The notes beneath the pieces were generated by a model, which saw nothing but the letters and a program-made list of their open reading frames with translations, was not told the origin of the DNA and ran no database searches. A DNA stretch of 64,000 bases from NCBI GenBank assembly GCA_963725065.1, contig CAVRXD010000053.1, positions 124,001 through 188,000 of the forward strand, written 5' to 3'. Below, in pieces: positions 44,117 through 53,068 of the stretch (positions are counted from its first letter, which is position 1; the number at the start of each line of letters is the position of its first letter). Source of the stretch: VAZQ01 sp963725065. GTDB lineage: Bacteria > Pseudomonadota > Alphaproteobacteria > Rhizobiales > Xanthobacteraceae. The position numbers were made by a program, and so were the translations under genes.

Positions 44117-44851
44117 GTGATCCCGACCGCGCAACGCAACACGCGACAGTCCGGCGCCGGTCTCAAGATACTCAGCGCCGGCTCGACGCTCTACGGCCTG
44201 CGCGGGTGCGCGGAGATGTTCGGGCGCGAACGCGGCATTCCGGTCCAGGTCGCGACCGACCATGGCCATCACATTCATCAGGCGGCGTTGCGGGGCGAGG
44301 CCGACGCCGATGTCGTGCTCCTGCCGGCCGACATGACCGCGGCGCTCGCGGCCGCGGGTGTCGCCGATGACGGGACGAAGGTCGCTATCGGCTCCGTGCG
44401 TATCGGCGCAGCCGTGCACGCGGACGCGCCGGTGCCGGACGTGTCCACGGTGGCGGCGTTACGCAACGCGCTCCTTGCCGCCGACGCGGTGCTGCTGACG
44501 CGCGCGCCGACCGGTGATCACCTGCTGCAAGCGATCGCGCGGGTCGGCGTGGCCGAGGTGATCGCGGACAAGCTCCAGCGCTTCGACACCTCGACCCTGC
44601 TCAACCGCCATCTCGCCGACCGCGCCGACATGACGGCCGCGATCGGCTTCGGCCCCGCCACCGAAATCAAGTCGTGGCACGGCAAGGGCGTCGTATATGC
44701 CGGCGCCATACCCGACGAGATGCAGATCGTGCTGCCCTATGGGGCGGCCGTGCTGAGGCGCACGCAGGAACGCGCGCTGGCCCATGCGCTGCTCGCGTTT
44801 CTCGCGACGTCCGCGGCCCGCGAGCAATTCCTCGCCAGCGGCGTGGAATAA
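44117..44851 (+). CDS. ModA-like substrate-binding domain protein
   Basis: A 244-aa protein with the ModA/PBP2 fold signature: LKILSAGSTLYGLRGCAEMF, then DHGHHIHQAALRGEADADVV, VLLPADMTA and the hinge KGVVYAGAIPDEMQIVLPYG near the C terminus. It resembles molybdate- or sulfate-type binding proteins. Unusually, there is no signal peptide with this start, so the protein may be cytoplasmic or need an upstream start. The GTG at 44117 is my choice; an earlier start at 43997 would add an Arg/Ser-rich stretch. No ABC permease or ATPase is adjacent. Confidence 0.7.
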   Translation: MIPTAQRNTRQSGAGLKILSAGSTLYGLRGCAEMFGRERGIPVQVATDHGHHIHQAALRGEADADVVLLPADMTAALAAAGVADDGTKVAIGSVRIGAAVHADAPVPDVSTVAALRNALLAADAVLLTRAPTGDHLLQAIARVGVAEVIADKLQRFDTSTLLNRHLADRADMTAAIGFGPATEIKSWHGKGVVYAGAIPDEMQIVLPYGAAVLRRTQERALAHALLAFLATSAAREQFLASGVE

Positions 44852-44865
44852 GGTGCGCATCAAGT

Positions 44866-44958
44866 CGTCATTGGCCGGCTTGACCCGGCAATCCATCTTG
44901 TTCGCGAAAAAGCGTTTTACGAAGACGAGAACCCCCCGGGTCAAGCCCGGGGGTGACG
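44866..44958. repeat. palindromic intergenic repeat
   Basis: CGTCATTGGCCGGCTTGACC near 44866 and CCCGGGTCAAGCCCGGGG near 44936-44953 (then GTGACG) are near-perfect inverted complements around a 45-base spacer. The pair matches a repeat type common between Rhizobiales genes. It follows the ModA-like gene and is probably transcribed as a hairpin. Confidence 0.6.
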
Positions 44959-45031
44959 CCCATCGGATGGGGGGTGCGGTGCCTCGCCGCGATGCGAGAG
45001 CCGTTGAGGCTCTCGCCTGCGGTCCCCGGAC

Positions 45032-45707
45032 TTAGAAGAAGGGCCGGAAGCCGCCGTTCGACTGCGCGCTCCGGGACCGGGTGTTGCTGGCCCGAGCGTT
45101 GTTGTTGAAGCCGCCGGAGAAGAAGTCAAAGAAGCCTGGCTGCGGCTTGGGCGCTGCCACGCGCTTGCGGGCCGGCTTCTTCGGTGGTTCGACGGCCGCG
45201 GTCTTTTCCGCGGTGTCCGCTGTCGCGTCTGCCGCCACCAAGGGTGTCGCTGCCGGCGTTAGCGCCATGGTCGGAGCCACTGCCGGAGCCAAATCTGCTG
45301 CCGGTGCCGCTGCCGGCGCCAGTGCCACCGCCGGGGCCGGCACCACTGCAGGGGTTGGTGCCGTGGTCGCGGTAGGTGCCGGGGCCACTGCCACGGCGGG
45401 GGGTACGGCCGGAGTTGCGACCGGCGCCACCTTCGCTGCCGTTTTCGTCCGCCGCCTTCGGGGTCGCCGGGGCTGCCGCCGCCGGCCGGCCTGCTGCGAC
45501 CGGAGACACCGGTACGGCCTCGGCCCGGGCCGCCAGCGCCGCGGCCGAATATTGCAGAACGGGTGGGGGCGGCGGCTGGTTCTTGCCCAGCGAGGGCTCT
45601 ACCAGTGCATGAAAGCCGACGGCGCAGACGGCATACACCGCCAGGCAGCCGCCGATGACCGGCAGGATGGATGATTTCCGTTGACGCTGCAGACTGCCGA
45701 CGCGCAT
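45032..45707 (-). pseudogene. Pro/Ala-rich membrane-anchored protein broken by a frame change
   Basis: The first frame gives MRVGSLQRQRKSSILPVIGG with a membrane helix (about residues 15-35: LAVYAVCAVGFHALV) and a Pro/Ala linker. Near 45420-45460 the useful frame switches: downstream, the other frame reads KVAPVATPAVPPAVAVAP, then KKPARKRVAAPKPQPGFFDF and SNGGFRPFF. The lower part is typical of the C terminus of rhizobial Pro/Ala-rich envelope proteins, so together they form one gene of about 224 residues with one indel in an AAGGCGGCGG context. Function unknown; likely periplasmic, anchored by the N-terminal helix. Confidence 0.65.
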
Positions 45708-45933
45708 TGCAAAATCCCCCCAACAACAAGCAGCCCAAAGGGCTTCCCGACAATTAGTCGCAGGGACGGGCAGACTGGTTCAATCCGGGCCGCAAAATTC
45801 GCCTAACCCCGGCTGCCCCCCTTAACCCCCGCAGCGGGGAACCGGTTCGTGGGGAAGAGCCGTTAACACAAGGAATCGGGGCGGTTTCCGAGCCGACGAA
45901 TCCGAAACGCGCCGTTGTACACTCCCGTCGCCC

Positions 45934-47091
45934 ATGCCCCGCACGACCGAGACCCCCTTCCCGCTCGCCAAATCCGACGCCAGACGCATCTGGCTGCGCG
46001 CCCAGCGGCTCGACCGCACCGCGCCGTTCGGCGAGGGGGCGCAGGCGACGCCCGCGGCGGTGGCGCATCTGGGCTACGTGCAGATCGACACCATCAACGT
46101 GATCGAGCGCAGCCATCACCACATCCTCTATTCGCGCATTCCTGGATACCGGCGCGAGCACCTCCACCAGGCGCAGACCATCGACAAATCCGTGTTCGAG
46201 TACTGGACGCATGCGTTGTCGTACATTCCAACCGCCGACATGCGGTTCTACGTCGGCGCCATGAAGCGGCACTGGCAGCGCCGCAGCGTCTGGTTCACGT
46301 CGGTGACGCCGGCGGATTTGCGCAAGGTGCTCCACCGCATCAGGACCCAGGGCGCGCTGACGATCCGGGACATCGACGACGACGTGCTGGTGGACAAGGA
46401 CCACGCCTGGGCGAGCCGCAAGCCGTCGAAGCGCGCGCTGCAACTGGCGTTCTACCGCGGCCTCCTCACCGTCAGCGAGCGCAGCGGGATGCTCAAGACC
46501 TACGAGCTGATGACCCGGCATTTCGGCTGGGAGCGGTTGCCGAAGGCCGCGACGGAAAGCGAGTTCCTCAACCATCTGCTTGACCGCGCCCTGCGCTCGC
46601 AGGGCGTCGTGAGCCTGGATTCGGTCTGCTACCTCGATGCCCAGCGCAAGCCGGGCGTGCGGCGGTTGATCGAGAGCAGGATGCGCCGCAAGGAACTGGT
46701 GCCAGTCGCGCTCGAGGGCGCCGGCAAGCTGCAGCACTGGCTGCGGCCGGAAACGCTCGATGCCGGCGTCGAGGACGCGGAAGACCTCGTGCATATCCTG
46801 TCGCCGTTCGACCCGCTGATCAATCAGCGCAAGCGGCTGCACTTGTTCTTCGACTACGAGCACCGCTTCGAGGCCTACGTGCCAAAGGAGAAGCGGCTGT
46901 TCGGCTACTTCGCCCTCCCCGTGCTGGTCGAGGACGAGATCGTCGCGCTGCTCGATCTCAAGGCCGACCGCGGGCGGCACAAGCTGTTGCTGCAGCGCTG
47001 GACTTGGTTCGGCAAGCGCTCGCGCCGATCACACCGGACACGAATCGAAGAGGCGCTGCACCGGTTCGAGCGCTTTCAGCTCGCGCGCTGA
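45934..47091 (+). CDS. YcaQ-type interstrand crosslink DNA glycosylase family protein
   Basis: A 385-aa winged-helix protein of the YcaQ/AlkX family, which unhooks interstrand DNA crosslinks. The N-terminal part reads HLGYVQIDTINVIERSHHHI, holding the conserved Q-x-D and the HHHI that forms part of the active site. Winged-helix repeats follow (VSLDSVCYLDAQRKPGVRRL), and LHLFFDYEHRFEAYVPKEKR is at the C-terminal beta core. Length and motifs fit. ATG at 45934. It converges with clpS 37 bases downstream. Exact substrate range is inferred from the family. Confidence 0.9.
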   Translation: MPRTTETPFPLAKSDARRIWLRAQRLDRTAPFGEGAQATPAAVAHLGYVQIDTINVIERSHHHILYSRIPGYRREHLHQAQTIDKSVFEYWTHALSYIPTADMRFYVGAMKRHWQRRSVWFTSVTPADLRKVLHRIRTQGALTIRDIDDDVLVDKDHAWASRKPSKRALQLAFYRGLLTVSERSGMLKTYELMTRHFGWERLPKAATESEFLNHLLDRALRSQGVVSLDSVCYLDAQRKPGVRRLIESRMRRKELVPVALEGAGKLQHWLRPETLDAGVEDAEDLVHILSPFDPLINQRKRLHLFFDYEHRFEAYVPKEKRLFGYFALPVLVEDEIVALLDLKADRGRHKLLLQRWTWFGKRSRRSHRTRIEEALHRFERFQLAR

Positions 47092-47128
47092 GCACATTGA
47101 GGTGCGGGGCAAGGCGCGAAGCGCCGCA

Positions 47129-47434
47129 CTATTCTTCCGGCTCGGTGGTGAAGAACAGCGGATAGCCCTTGCTCTTGCCCAGTTCGGTGGCTTCCTTGGC
47201 CTTGGTCTCGGCCACGTCGCGGGTGTAGACCGCGATCACACAGGCGCCGCGCCGGTGCGCCGTCATCATCACCCGGTAGGCCTGGTCCGCGTTCATGCGG
47301 AACACCGCCTTCAAGACCTGCACGACGAACTCGCGCGGCGTGTAGTCGTCGTTGAGCAGGATGACCTTGTAGAGCGGCGGCCGCTGCGTTTTCAGCCGCA
47401 CCTTGGTGCGCGGTTTGACGATGGTTTTGGTCAT
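47129..47434 (-). CDS. clpS: ATP-dependent Clp protease adaptor ClpS
   Basis: A 101-aa adaptor that delivers N-degron substrates to ClpA/ClpP. It has YKVILLNDDYTPREFVVQVL, with the Asn/Asp pocket that binds the N-terminal residue, MMTAHRRGACVIAVYTRDVA with the helix contacting ClpA, and the short acidic tail TTEPEE. ATG at 47434; the codon before is GTG. Together with aat (33068) it forms the N-end-rule branch, although the genes are 14 kb apart. clpA is not beside it here, unlike in many relatives. Confidence 0.95.
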   Translation of the reverse strand: MTKTIVKPRTKVRLKTQRPPLYKVILLNDDYTPREFVVQVLKAVFRMNADQAYRVMMTAHRRGACVIAVYTRDVAETKAKEATELGKSKGYPLFFTTEPEE

Positions 47435-47660
47435 CACGACCTTCCACGCCGGTGGCGGAATGACAGTGATGTTCTAGCGTCTCCGACCGGCCGGCACGAG
47501 CCTCAATGCGCGCGAGCATGCCCGTGTTCCACGATCCGCCGCGCACGCCGGTCAGGCGCGATGCATAACAGTTGCCGCGTTGGCGCCGATTCCACTTCTG
47601 CGGGACAAACTCTATAGTGTGGCGGATTTGACGTTCTTATCAGGGTTGCCGCGAGTCACA

Positions 47661-48632
47661 CTAGCGGCGCACGGTTGCGGGCTTGGTCGCGCGCTTGTCG
47701 CGCTCGGGAACGAGACCGAGCTCGACCGGAGTCTGCCGCCGCTCGCCGAACCGCGCCGCGGTCTCGTTGATCTGCGCCAGCGTGGGCAGGCTCGCTTCGT
47801 TGCCGAGATGCTGGATCGAATGTGCCGATGCCGCGCGCGCGAACTTGAAGTGCTGCTCCCACTCGGCATCGGGATCGACCAGATACGAATAGACGTAGGC
47901 ACCGTGAAAGATGTCGCCGGCGCCGTTGGTGTCGATGACCAGGCGCTCGGGGACATCGAGCGCCGGCAGGAACCGCTCGTTCTTGGTTTCGTCGTACCAG
48001 AGGAGACCCTTCGCCCCCATGGTGACGCCGCCGATGCGGCACCCGCGGGAGCGCAGATAGGTCAGCATCTCGCCGGGCGTGAGGTTCATCTGCTCGCACA
48101 GGCGCTCGGCGACCAGCGCCGTGCCGATGAATGGAAGGAGATCATGGGTGTTCGAGCGCAGCCCCCCGCCGTCGAGCGAGGTCAGGATGCCGGCTTCGTG
48201 GCAGATTTTCGCGTAGTGAATGGCGGCGTCCGGAAGGTGTCCATCGACGTGGAGCGCCCGGCAGCCGGTGAGATTGAGCAACGGAAACGGATGTTTGAAA
48301 TTGTCGTCGCGGCAGCGCACGATCGCGCGCTGGTCGCCCTTCGGCATGATGAACGACAGCGACGATTCCGCCACCTTGCGGTGATGGACGGAGATGCCGT
48401 ATTTCGCGGCCATGTCGATGAACATGCGGCCGAGCCAATCGTCGGCGACCGAGGCGAGCAGGTCGGGGGCAATACCGAGCTTGGCGCAGCTGAACGCGGC
48501 GGTGACGGCGTTGCCGCCGAAGGAGACCGCGTAATCGCGCGCCACCATCTTCTCGTCGCCGATCGGCAAATGGTCTGTCAGGAAGGTGATGTCGATATAG
48601 CTTTGACCGATAAAGAGTGCCTTCATCTGCAT
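47661..48632 (-). CDS. PfkB-family (ribokinase-like) sugar kinase
   Basis: A 323-aa kinase with the PfkB fold: DYAVSFGGNAVTAAFSCAKL at the substrate-binding lid, KVAESSLSFIM, and the second signature VIDTNGAGDIFHGAYVYSYL with the catalytic Asp. It phosphorylates a sugar or nucleoside; the exact substrate is not readable, although sulfofructose, fructose and ribose types look similar. The start ATG (48632) abuts the ppc stop TAA directly, so the two are cotranscribed and probably coupled. A second ATG six bases in is possible. Confidence 0.88.
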   Translation of the reverse strand: MQMKALFIGQSYIDITFLTDHLPIGDEKMVARDYAVSFGGNAVTAAFSCAKLGIAPDLLASVADDWLGRMFIDMAAKYGISVHHRKVAESSLSFIMPKGDQRAIVRCRDDNFKHPFPLLNLTGCRALHVDGHLPDAAIHYAKICHEAGILTSLDGGGLRSNTHDLLPFIGTALVAERLCEQMNLTPGEMLTYLRSRGCRIGGVTMGAKGLLWYDETKNERFLPALDVPERLVIDTNGAGDIFHGAYVYSYLVDPDAEWEQHFKFARAASAHSIQHLGNEASLPTLAQINETAARFGERRQTPVELGLVPERDKRATKPATVRR

Positions 48633-51392
48633 TTACCCGCTGTTGCGCAAGCCTGCGGCAATTCCGTTGATCGTAAGATGGATGGCCTGAACCACGCGCT
48701 CGTCGGTATCGCCGGCGCGATGGCGTTTCAAGAGCTCGAGTTGCACATGGTTGAGCGGATCGATGTAGGGAAAGCGGTCGCGGATCGTGCGCGCCAGCAC
48801 GGGATTGCGCTCCAGCAGCGCGCGCTGGTCGAGGATCGAGAGCAGCGCCTGCTTGGAACTCTCCCATTCGGCGCACAGCCGGGCAAAGATCGCTTCCCGC
48901 AATTGCGCATCCTCCACCAGGTCCTTGTAGCGCGAGGCGATACCGATGTCGCTCTTCGCCAGCACCATGTCCATGTTCGAGAGGAGCGTCTGGAAGAACG
49001 GCCATTCGCGCGCCATCGCCTGCAGCAGCGCCATGCCGTCCTGGGGTCGCGCCTGGGTCCAGGCCGTGACCGCGGCGCCGAAACCGTACCATGCCGGCAG
49101 CATCAGCCGGCACTGGGCCCAGCCGAACACCCAGGGGATCGCCCGCAGATCCTCGACCCGCATCGATTTCTTGCGTGAGGCCGGCCGGCTGCCGATGTGC
49201 AGATTGGCGATCTCGGCAATCACCGTCGAGTCCCAGAAATAGCGGTCGAATCCCGGCGTCTCGTAAACCAGCGCGCGGTAGGCCTGGTAGGCGTGGGCGG
49301 ACAGCTCCTCCATCGCGGCCATGAACTCGGGACGCGGTGCCCGGTCCTGCGGGTGCAGCAGCGCCACCTCGAGCACGCCCGCGACGATGTGGTCGAGGTT
49401 CTGCCGGCCGAGCTCGGGGTTGAGATACTTTCCGGCGATCACCTCGCCCTGCTCGGTGACGCGGATGCCGGCCTGCACGGCGCCCGCCGGCTGCGCCAGG
49501 ATGGCCTCGTAGCTCGGTCCGCCGCCGCGACCGACCGAGCCACCGCGGCCATGAAATATGCGCAGATCGACGGCGCGGCGCTCAAAGACATCGATCAGTC
49601 CCACCTCGGCCTTGAACAGCTCCCAGCCCGAGGTCAGGAAGCCGCCGTCCTTGTTGCTGTCGGAATAGCCGAGCATGACCTCCTGCACGCCACCGCGGCT
49701 CTTCAGGAGCCGTGCATAGGCGGGGATGGTGAGGAGCCTGTCCATCACCTCGCCGCAGCCGCGCAGATCGCCGATGGTCTCGAACAGCGGCACGATGTTG
49801 ACATCGAGCTTGCCTTCGAGCGGCCGCAGCAGCCCGACCTCTTTGAGCAGCAGCGCCGCTTCGAGGATGTCGGACACCGTCGTGGTCATCGAGATGACGT
49901 AGTTGGGGACGGTGTCCCTGCCGTAGCGCCGATGGGCATCCGACGCCGCGCGCAGGATGTCGAGCTCGCCGGCCGTCTCCTCCGAATAGGTCACGAACGG
50001 AGAGATCAGCGGCCGCGCGGTCGCGAGCTCGGAGAGCAGCAGCTCGACGCGCTCGGCTTCCGGCATCTGCGCGTAGTCGCTGCCGGTGGCGGCGCTAAAC
50101 AGCTCGGCCAAGGTGCGCTCGTGCACTTGCGAATTCTGCCGCAGGTCGACGCTCGCGAGGTGGAAGCCGAACACTTCCACCGCGCGCCGCAGGGCGCGCA
50201 GTCGCCCGCGCGCGATCAGCGCCGAGCCGTTGGCGAACAGGGAACGATAGAGCACGTCGAGATCGGCGCGCAGCTCGGCGGCTTGCGCGTAGGGTTGCGC
50301 CTGCGTCACCGCGTGGCGCGGCAGCACGACCTGACCCAGTCCGCGCGCGGTCGCGACCAGCCGCGCATAGATGCCGACGACGGCCTGCCGGTACGGCTCG
50401 GCGGCGCGGCGCGGCGAGTCATCGGGCAAACGCCCGACCAGCTCCTGAAGCTGCGCCGAGATGCTCACGCGGGCACGGTCGAGCGAAAGCTCGGCACCGA
50501 GCAGATGCAGCTCGTCGAGGTAGAAGTCGACGACGCGCTTGCTCTGCATCTCGATCGCCTGACGCAGCACCTCGGCGTTGACGAACGGATTGCCGTCGCG
50601 ATCGCCCCCGATCCAGCTTCCCATGCGGATGAAGGACGGCAGCTCGGTGTTGTTCCAGCCGGGATCGCTCGCCGCCAGCCCGTCCTCGAGGTCGCCGTAG
50701 AGCCGCGGCAGTTCGCGCAGGAAGGTGTGGTCGTAATACGAAAGCCCGCCCGCGACCTCGTCGATCACGGTGGGGCGGCCGCGCCGCAGCAGGCTGGTCT
50801 GCCAGAGCGTGAGGATGGCGCGCGACATGGCGGTGTCGGCGGCGCCGGCCTCCGCCGGCGTGAGAAACGTACGGTCGCGCTCGGCGAGGAGGTGCGCCAC
50901 CTCGTTCTCCCGATCCAGCACGCTCTTGCGCCGGACCTCGGTGGGATGCGCGGTCAGCACGGGGCTCACCAGGATCGAATCGAACAGTGCCTGTAGCTTT
51001 CCTCGCGGCACGCCCGCCGCCCGCAGCCGCGCCAGCGTGTCTTGAATGGTGCCCGGGAACGGCCCCGCCGCGCCGCCTTGGGTCTGCGCGCGCATGCAAC
51101 GGATGCTGTGCTGGTCCTCGGCAATGTTGGCGAGATGCGAGAAATAACTGAACGCGCGCACCACCTCGATCGTGCGGTCGTGCGAGAGGCTGTCGAGGGT
51201 GGCCTCGAGCTCGCGGCGCGCCGCGGCATCGCCCTCCCGGCGGAATGCGATCGAGATCTGGCGGATGCGCTCGACCGTGGCGAACACCGCCTCGCCCTGC
51301 TGCTGACGGATGGTGTCGCCGAGCACCCGGCCGACCAGCCGGATATCGTCTCGCAGCGCCCGCTCTCGGTCCGCAACCTCACCAATATTCAT
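48633..51392 (-). CDS. ppc: phosphoenolpyruvate carboxylase
   Basis: A 919-aa anaplerotic enzyme that carboxylates PEP to oxaloacetate. Family motifs are VLTAHPTEVRRKSVLDRENE with the active-site His, FHGRGGSVGRGGGPSYEAIL and the tail LTINGIAAGLRNSG. The length is slightly above the E. coli enzyme. ATG at 51392. It abuts a PfkB kinase (48633/48632) and lies downstream of glgCA on the same strand with a repeat-containing gap of 221 bases. The link of ppc with glycogen genes suggests coordination of carbon storage and the TCA cycle. Confidence 0.96.
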   Translation of the reverse strand: MNIGEVADRERALRDDIRLVGRVLGDTIRQQQGEAVFATVERIRQISIAFRREGDAAARRELEATLDSLSHDRTIEVVRAFSYFSHLANIAEDQHSIRCMRAQTQGGAAGPFPGTIQDTLARLRAAGVPRGKLQALFDSILVSPVLTAHPTEVRRKSVLDRENEVAHLLAERDRTFLTPAEAGAADTAMSRAILTLWQTSLLRRGRPTVIDEVAGGLSYYDHTFLRELPRLYGDLEDGLAASDPGWNNTELPSFIRMGSWIGGDRDGNPFVNAEVLRQAIEMQSKRVVDFYLDELHLLGAELSLDRARVSISAQLQELVGRLPDDSPRRAAEPYRQAVVGIYARLVATARGLGQVVLPRHAVTQAQPYAQAAELRADLDVLYRSLFANGSALIARGRLRALRRAVEVFGFHLASVDLRQNSQVHERTLAELFSAATGSDYAQMPEAERVELLLSELATARPLISPFVTYSEETAGELDILRAASDAHRRYGRDTVPNYVISMTTTVSDILEAALLLKEVGLLRPLEGKLDVNIVPLFETIGDLRGCGEVMDRLLTIPAYARLLKSRGGVQEVMLGYSDSNKDGGFLTSGWELFKAEVGLIDVFERRAVDLRIFHGRGGSVGRGGGPSYEAILAQPAGAVQAGIRVTEQGEVIAGKYLNPELGRQNLDHIVAGVLEVALLHPQDRAPRPEFMAAMEELSAHAYQAYRALVYETPGFDRYFWDSTVIAEIANLHIGSRPASRKKSMRVEDLRAIPWVFGWAQCRLMLPAWYGFGAAVTAWTQARPQDGMALLQAMAREWPFFQTLLSNMDMVLAKSDIGIASRYKDLVEDAQLREAIFARLCAEWESSKQALLSILDQRALLERNPVLARTIRDRFPYIDPLNHVQLELLKRHRAGDTDERVVQAIHLTINGIAAGLRNSG

Positions 51393-51445
51393 CGTACGCC
51401 CCGTTCAGTCGCTTCGCGTGCGGCCGAGACTAGGGTGGCGGAGCG

Positions 51446-51560
51446 ACGTCAGATCCAAAGCCACACTAGAATCATATAGTTGCCAGTGCCCTTCGGTTTC
51501 GAGTCCAGTACCAGCGCGAGCAGCAAAGGGACACGAACGTCGGAACCGGGACACCCGTTA
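51446..51560. repeat. dispersed palindromic repeat, copy 2
   Basis: The sequence aligns over about 115 bases with 8430-8545: acgtcagatccaaagccaca against acgtcaaatgcaaggccaca, a shared ctagaatcat/ctggaatcat block, and acgaacgtcggaa. The hairpin arms here are more degraded (tgcccttcggtttcg against cgtcggaaccgggaca). It lies between glgA and ppc. Confidence 0.65.
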
Positions 51561-51613
51561 GCTCGCTTGCAAGAAGTGCGCCTGACGGACGGGCGAAGAC
51601 GTCCGATAACGGC

Positions 51614-53068
51614 CTACTTTCTGGACCCCAATAGCGTGGAATAGAGGCCGAAATAATCGCGTGCGGGCTCGGCCCAGGATACGTCTGCTTGCATGGCGTT
51701 CGCCTGCAGGGATTGCCAGCCCGGGCGGTCGCTCCACAGGTCGGCGGCGCGATGGAGCGCGGCTTCGAGCGCGTTCGGCGTCACCGGCAGAAAATGCATG
51801 CCGGTCGGGGCATTGCCATCGGCCGCGGCGTCCTCGGAATCGACGATGGTGTCGGCCAGTCCGCCCACTTTGGCCGCGATCGGCACCGCTCCGTAACGCA
51901 TGGCGCAGAGCTGGGTCAGCCCGCAGGGCTCGAAACGCGACGGCACCAGCACGGCGTCGGACCCGGCCTGAATCAGATGCGCCAAATCCTCGTCATAGCC
52001 GATGAAGCATCCGATCCGGCCGCGATGGGCGTCGGCCAGGCTCCGCAGGCGGTGCTCCAGCTCGGGCTCGCCGGTTCCCAGCACCACCAGTTGCCCGCCG
52101 CGCCCGATCAGCGCGGGGATCGCATCGGCCAGGATGTCGATCCCCTTGTGCCAGGCAAGCCGGCTCACGACGCCGAACAGCAGCCGCTCCGGATCCTGCC
52201 CCAGGGCGAACCGCCGTTGCAGCTCCGCCTTGTTGAGCGAACGTGCGGGCAACGACGAGCGGCTGAAACGCGAAGCGATCCGGTTGTCGGTCTCCGGATT
52301 CCAGACGTCCACGTCGATCCCGTTGCAGATGCCGGACAACACGGCGGCGCGAGCGCGCAGCAATCCTTCCAGGCCGCAGCCGCCGGCGGCGGTCTGGATA
52401 TCCCGCGCATAGGTCGGCGATACCGTGGTGATGCGGTCGGCGAATTGCAGGCCGGCCTTGAGAAAGCCGATGGCCCCGTAATGCTCGACACCGTCGATGC
52501 CCCAGGCCTGCGCCGGCAGTCGCAGCCGGTCCAGCAGGTCGGCCGGAAACTGGCCCTGGTAGGCGAGATTGTGCACGGTGAACACGGTCGCCGGACGACG
52601 GTCGCCGCCATAGGCGAGATAGGCCATTGCGAGCCCGGCCTGCCAGTCATGGCCGTGCAGAATATCCGGCGCGAAGCCCGCGACGGGATGAATGCCGATA
52701 TGCGCGGCGATCCATCCGAGCGCGCCGAAACGGAACGCGTTGTCGGGCCAGTCGCGCCCGTCGTCCGTCACGTACGGATTGCCCTGCCGGCCGAAGAGAT
52801 GCGGCGCATCCAGGACGAACAGATCGAGGCCGCCGACCTTGGCGGCGAGCACGCGCGCCCTGCCGCCGAACAGGTCGTCGACCGCGAAGACTTCGTTCGC
52901 CTCCCCGAAGGCGGCCTTCACCGCCGGATAGCCGGGCACCAGCGTGACCGTCTCGACGCCATGCTTGCGAAGCGCGCGCGGCAGCGCGCCCACGACGTCG
53001 GCGAGACCGCCTGTCTTGACGAGCGGGTAGATTTCCGATGCGACGGAGAGAACCTTGATGCGAGTCAT
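51614..53068 (-). CDS. glgA: glycogen synthase
   Basis: A 484-aa GT5 glucosyltransferase that extends alpha-1,4-glucan from ADP-glucose. It has the ADP-glucose lysine motif VASEIYPLVKTGGLADVVGA near the start, HDWQAGLAMAYLAYGG, FTVHNLAYQGQFPADLL and the C-terminal RFEPCGLTQLCAMRYGAVPI. The ATG at 53068 overlaps the glgC stop by four bases (ATGA), so the two are translationally coupled. Longer in-frame extensions upstream are antisense to glgC and spurious. Confidence 0.96.
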   Translation of the reverse strand: MTRIKVLSVASEIYPLVKTGGLADVVGALPRALRKHGVETVTLVPGYPAVKAAFGEANEVFAVDDLFGGRARVLAAKVGGLDLFVLDAPHLFGRQGNPYVTDDGRDWPDNAFRFGALGWIAAHIGIHPVAGFAPDILHGHDWQAGLAMAYLAYGGDRRPATVFTVHNLAYQGQFPADLLDRLRLPAQAWGIDGVEHYGAIGFLKAGLQFADRITTVSPTYARDIQTAAGGCGLEGLLRARAAVLSGICNGIDVDVWNPETDNRIASRFSRSSLPARSLNKAELQRRFALGQDPERLLFGVVSRLAWHKGIDILADAIPALIGRGGQLVVLGTGEPELEHRLRSLADAHRGRIGCFIGYDEDLAHLIQAGSDAVLVPSRFEPCGLTQLCAMRYGAVPIAAKVGGLADTIVDSEDAAADGNAPTGMHFLPVTPNALEAALHRAADLWSDRPGWQSLQANAMQADVSWAEPARDYFGLYSTLLGSRK

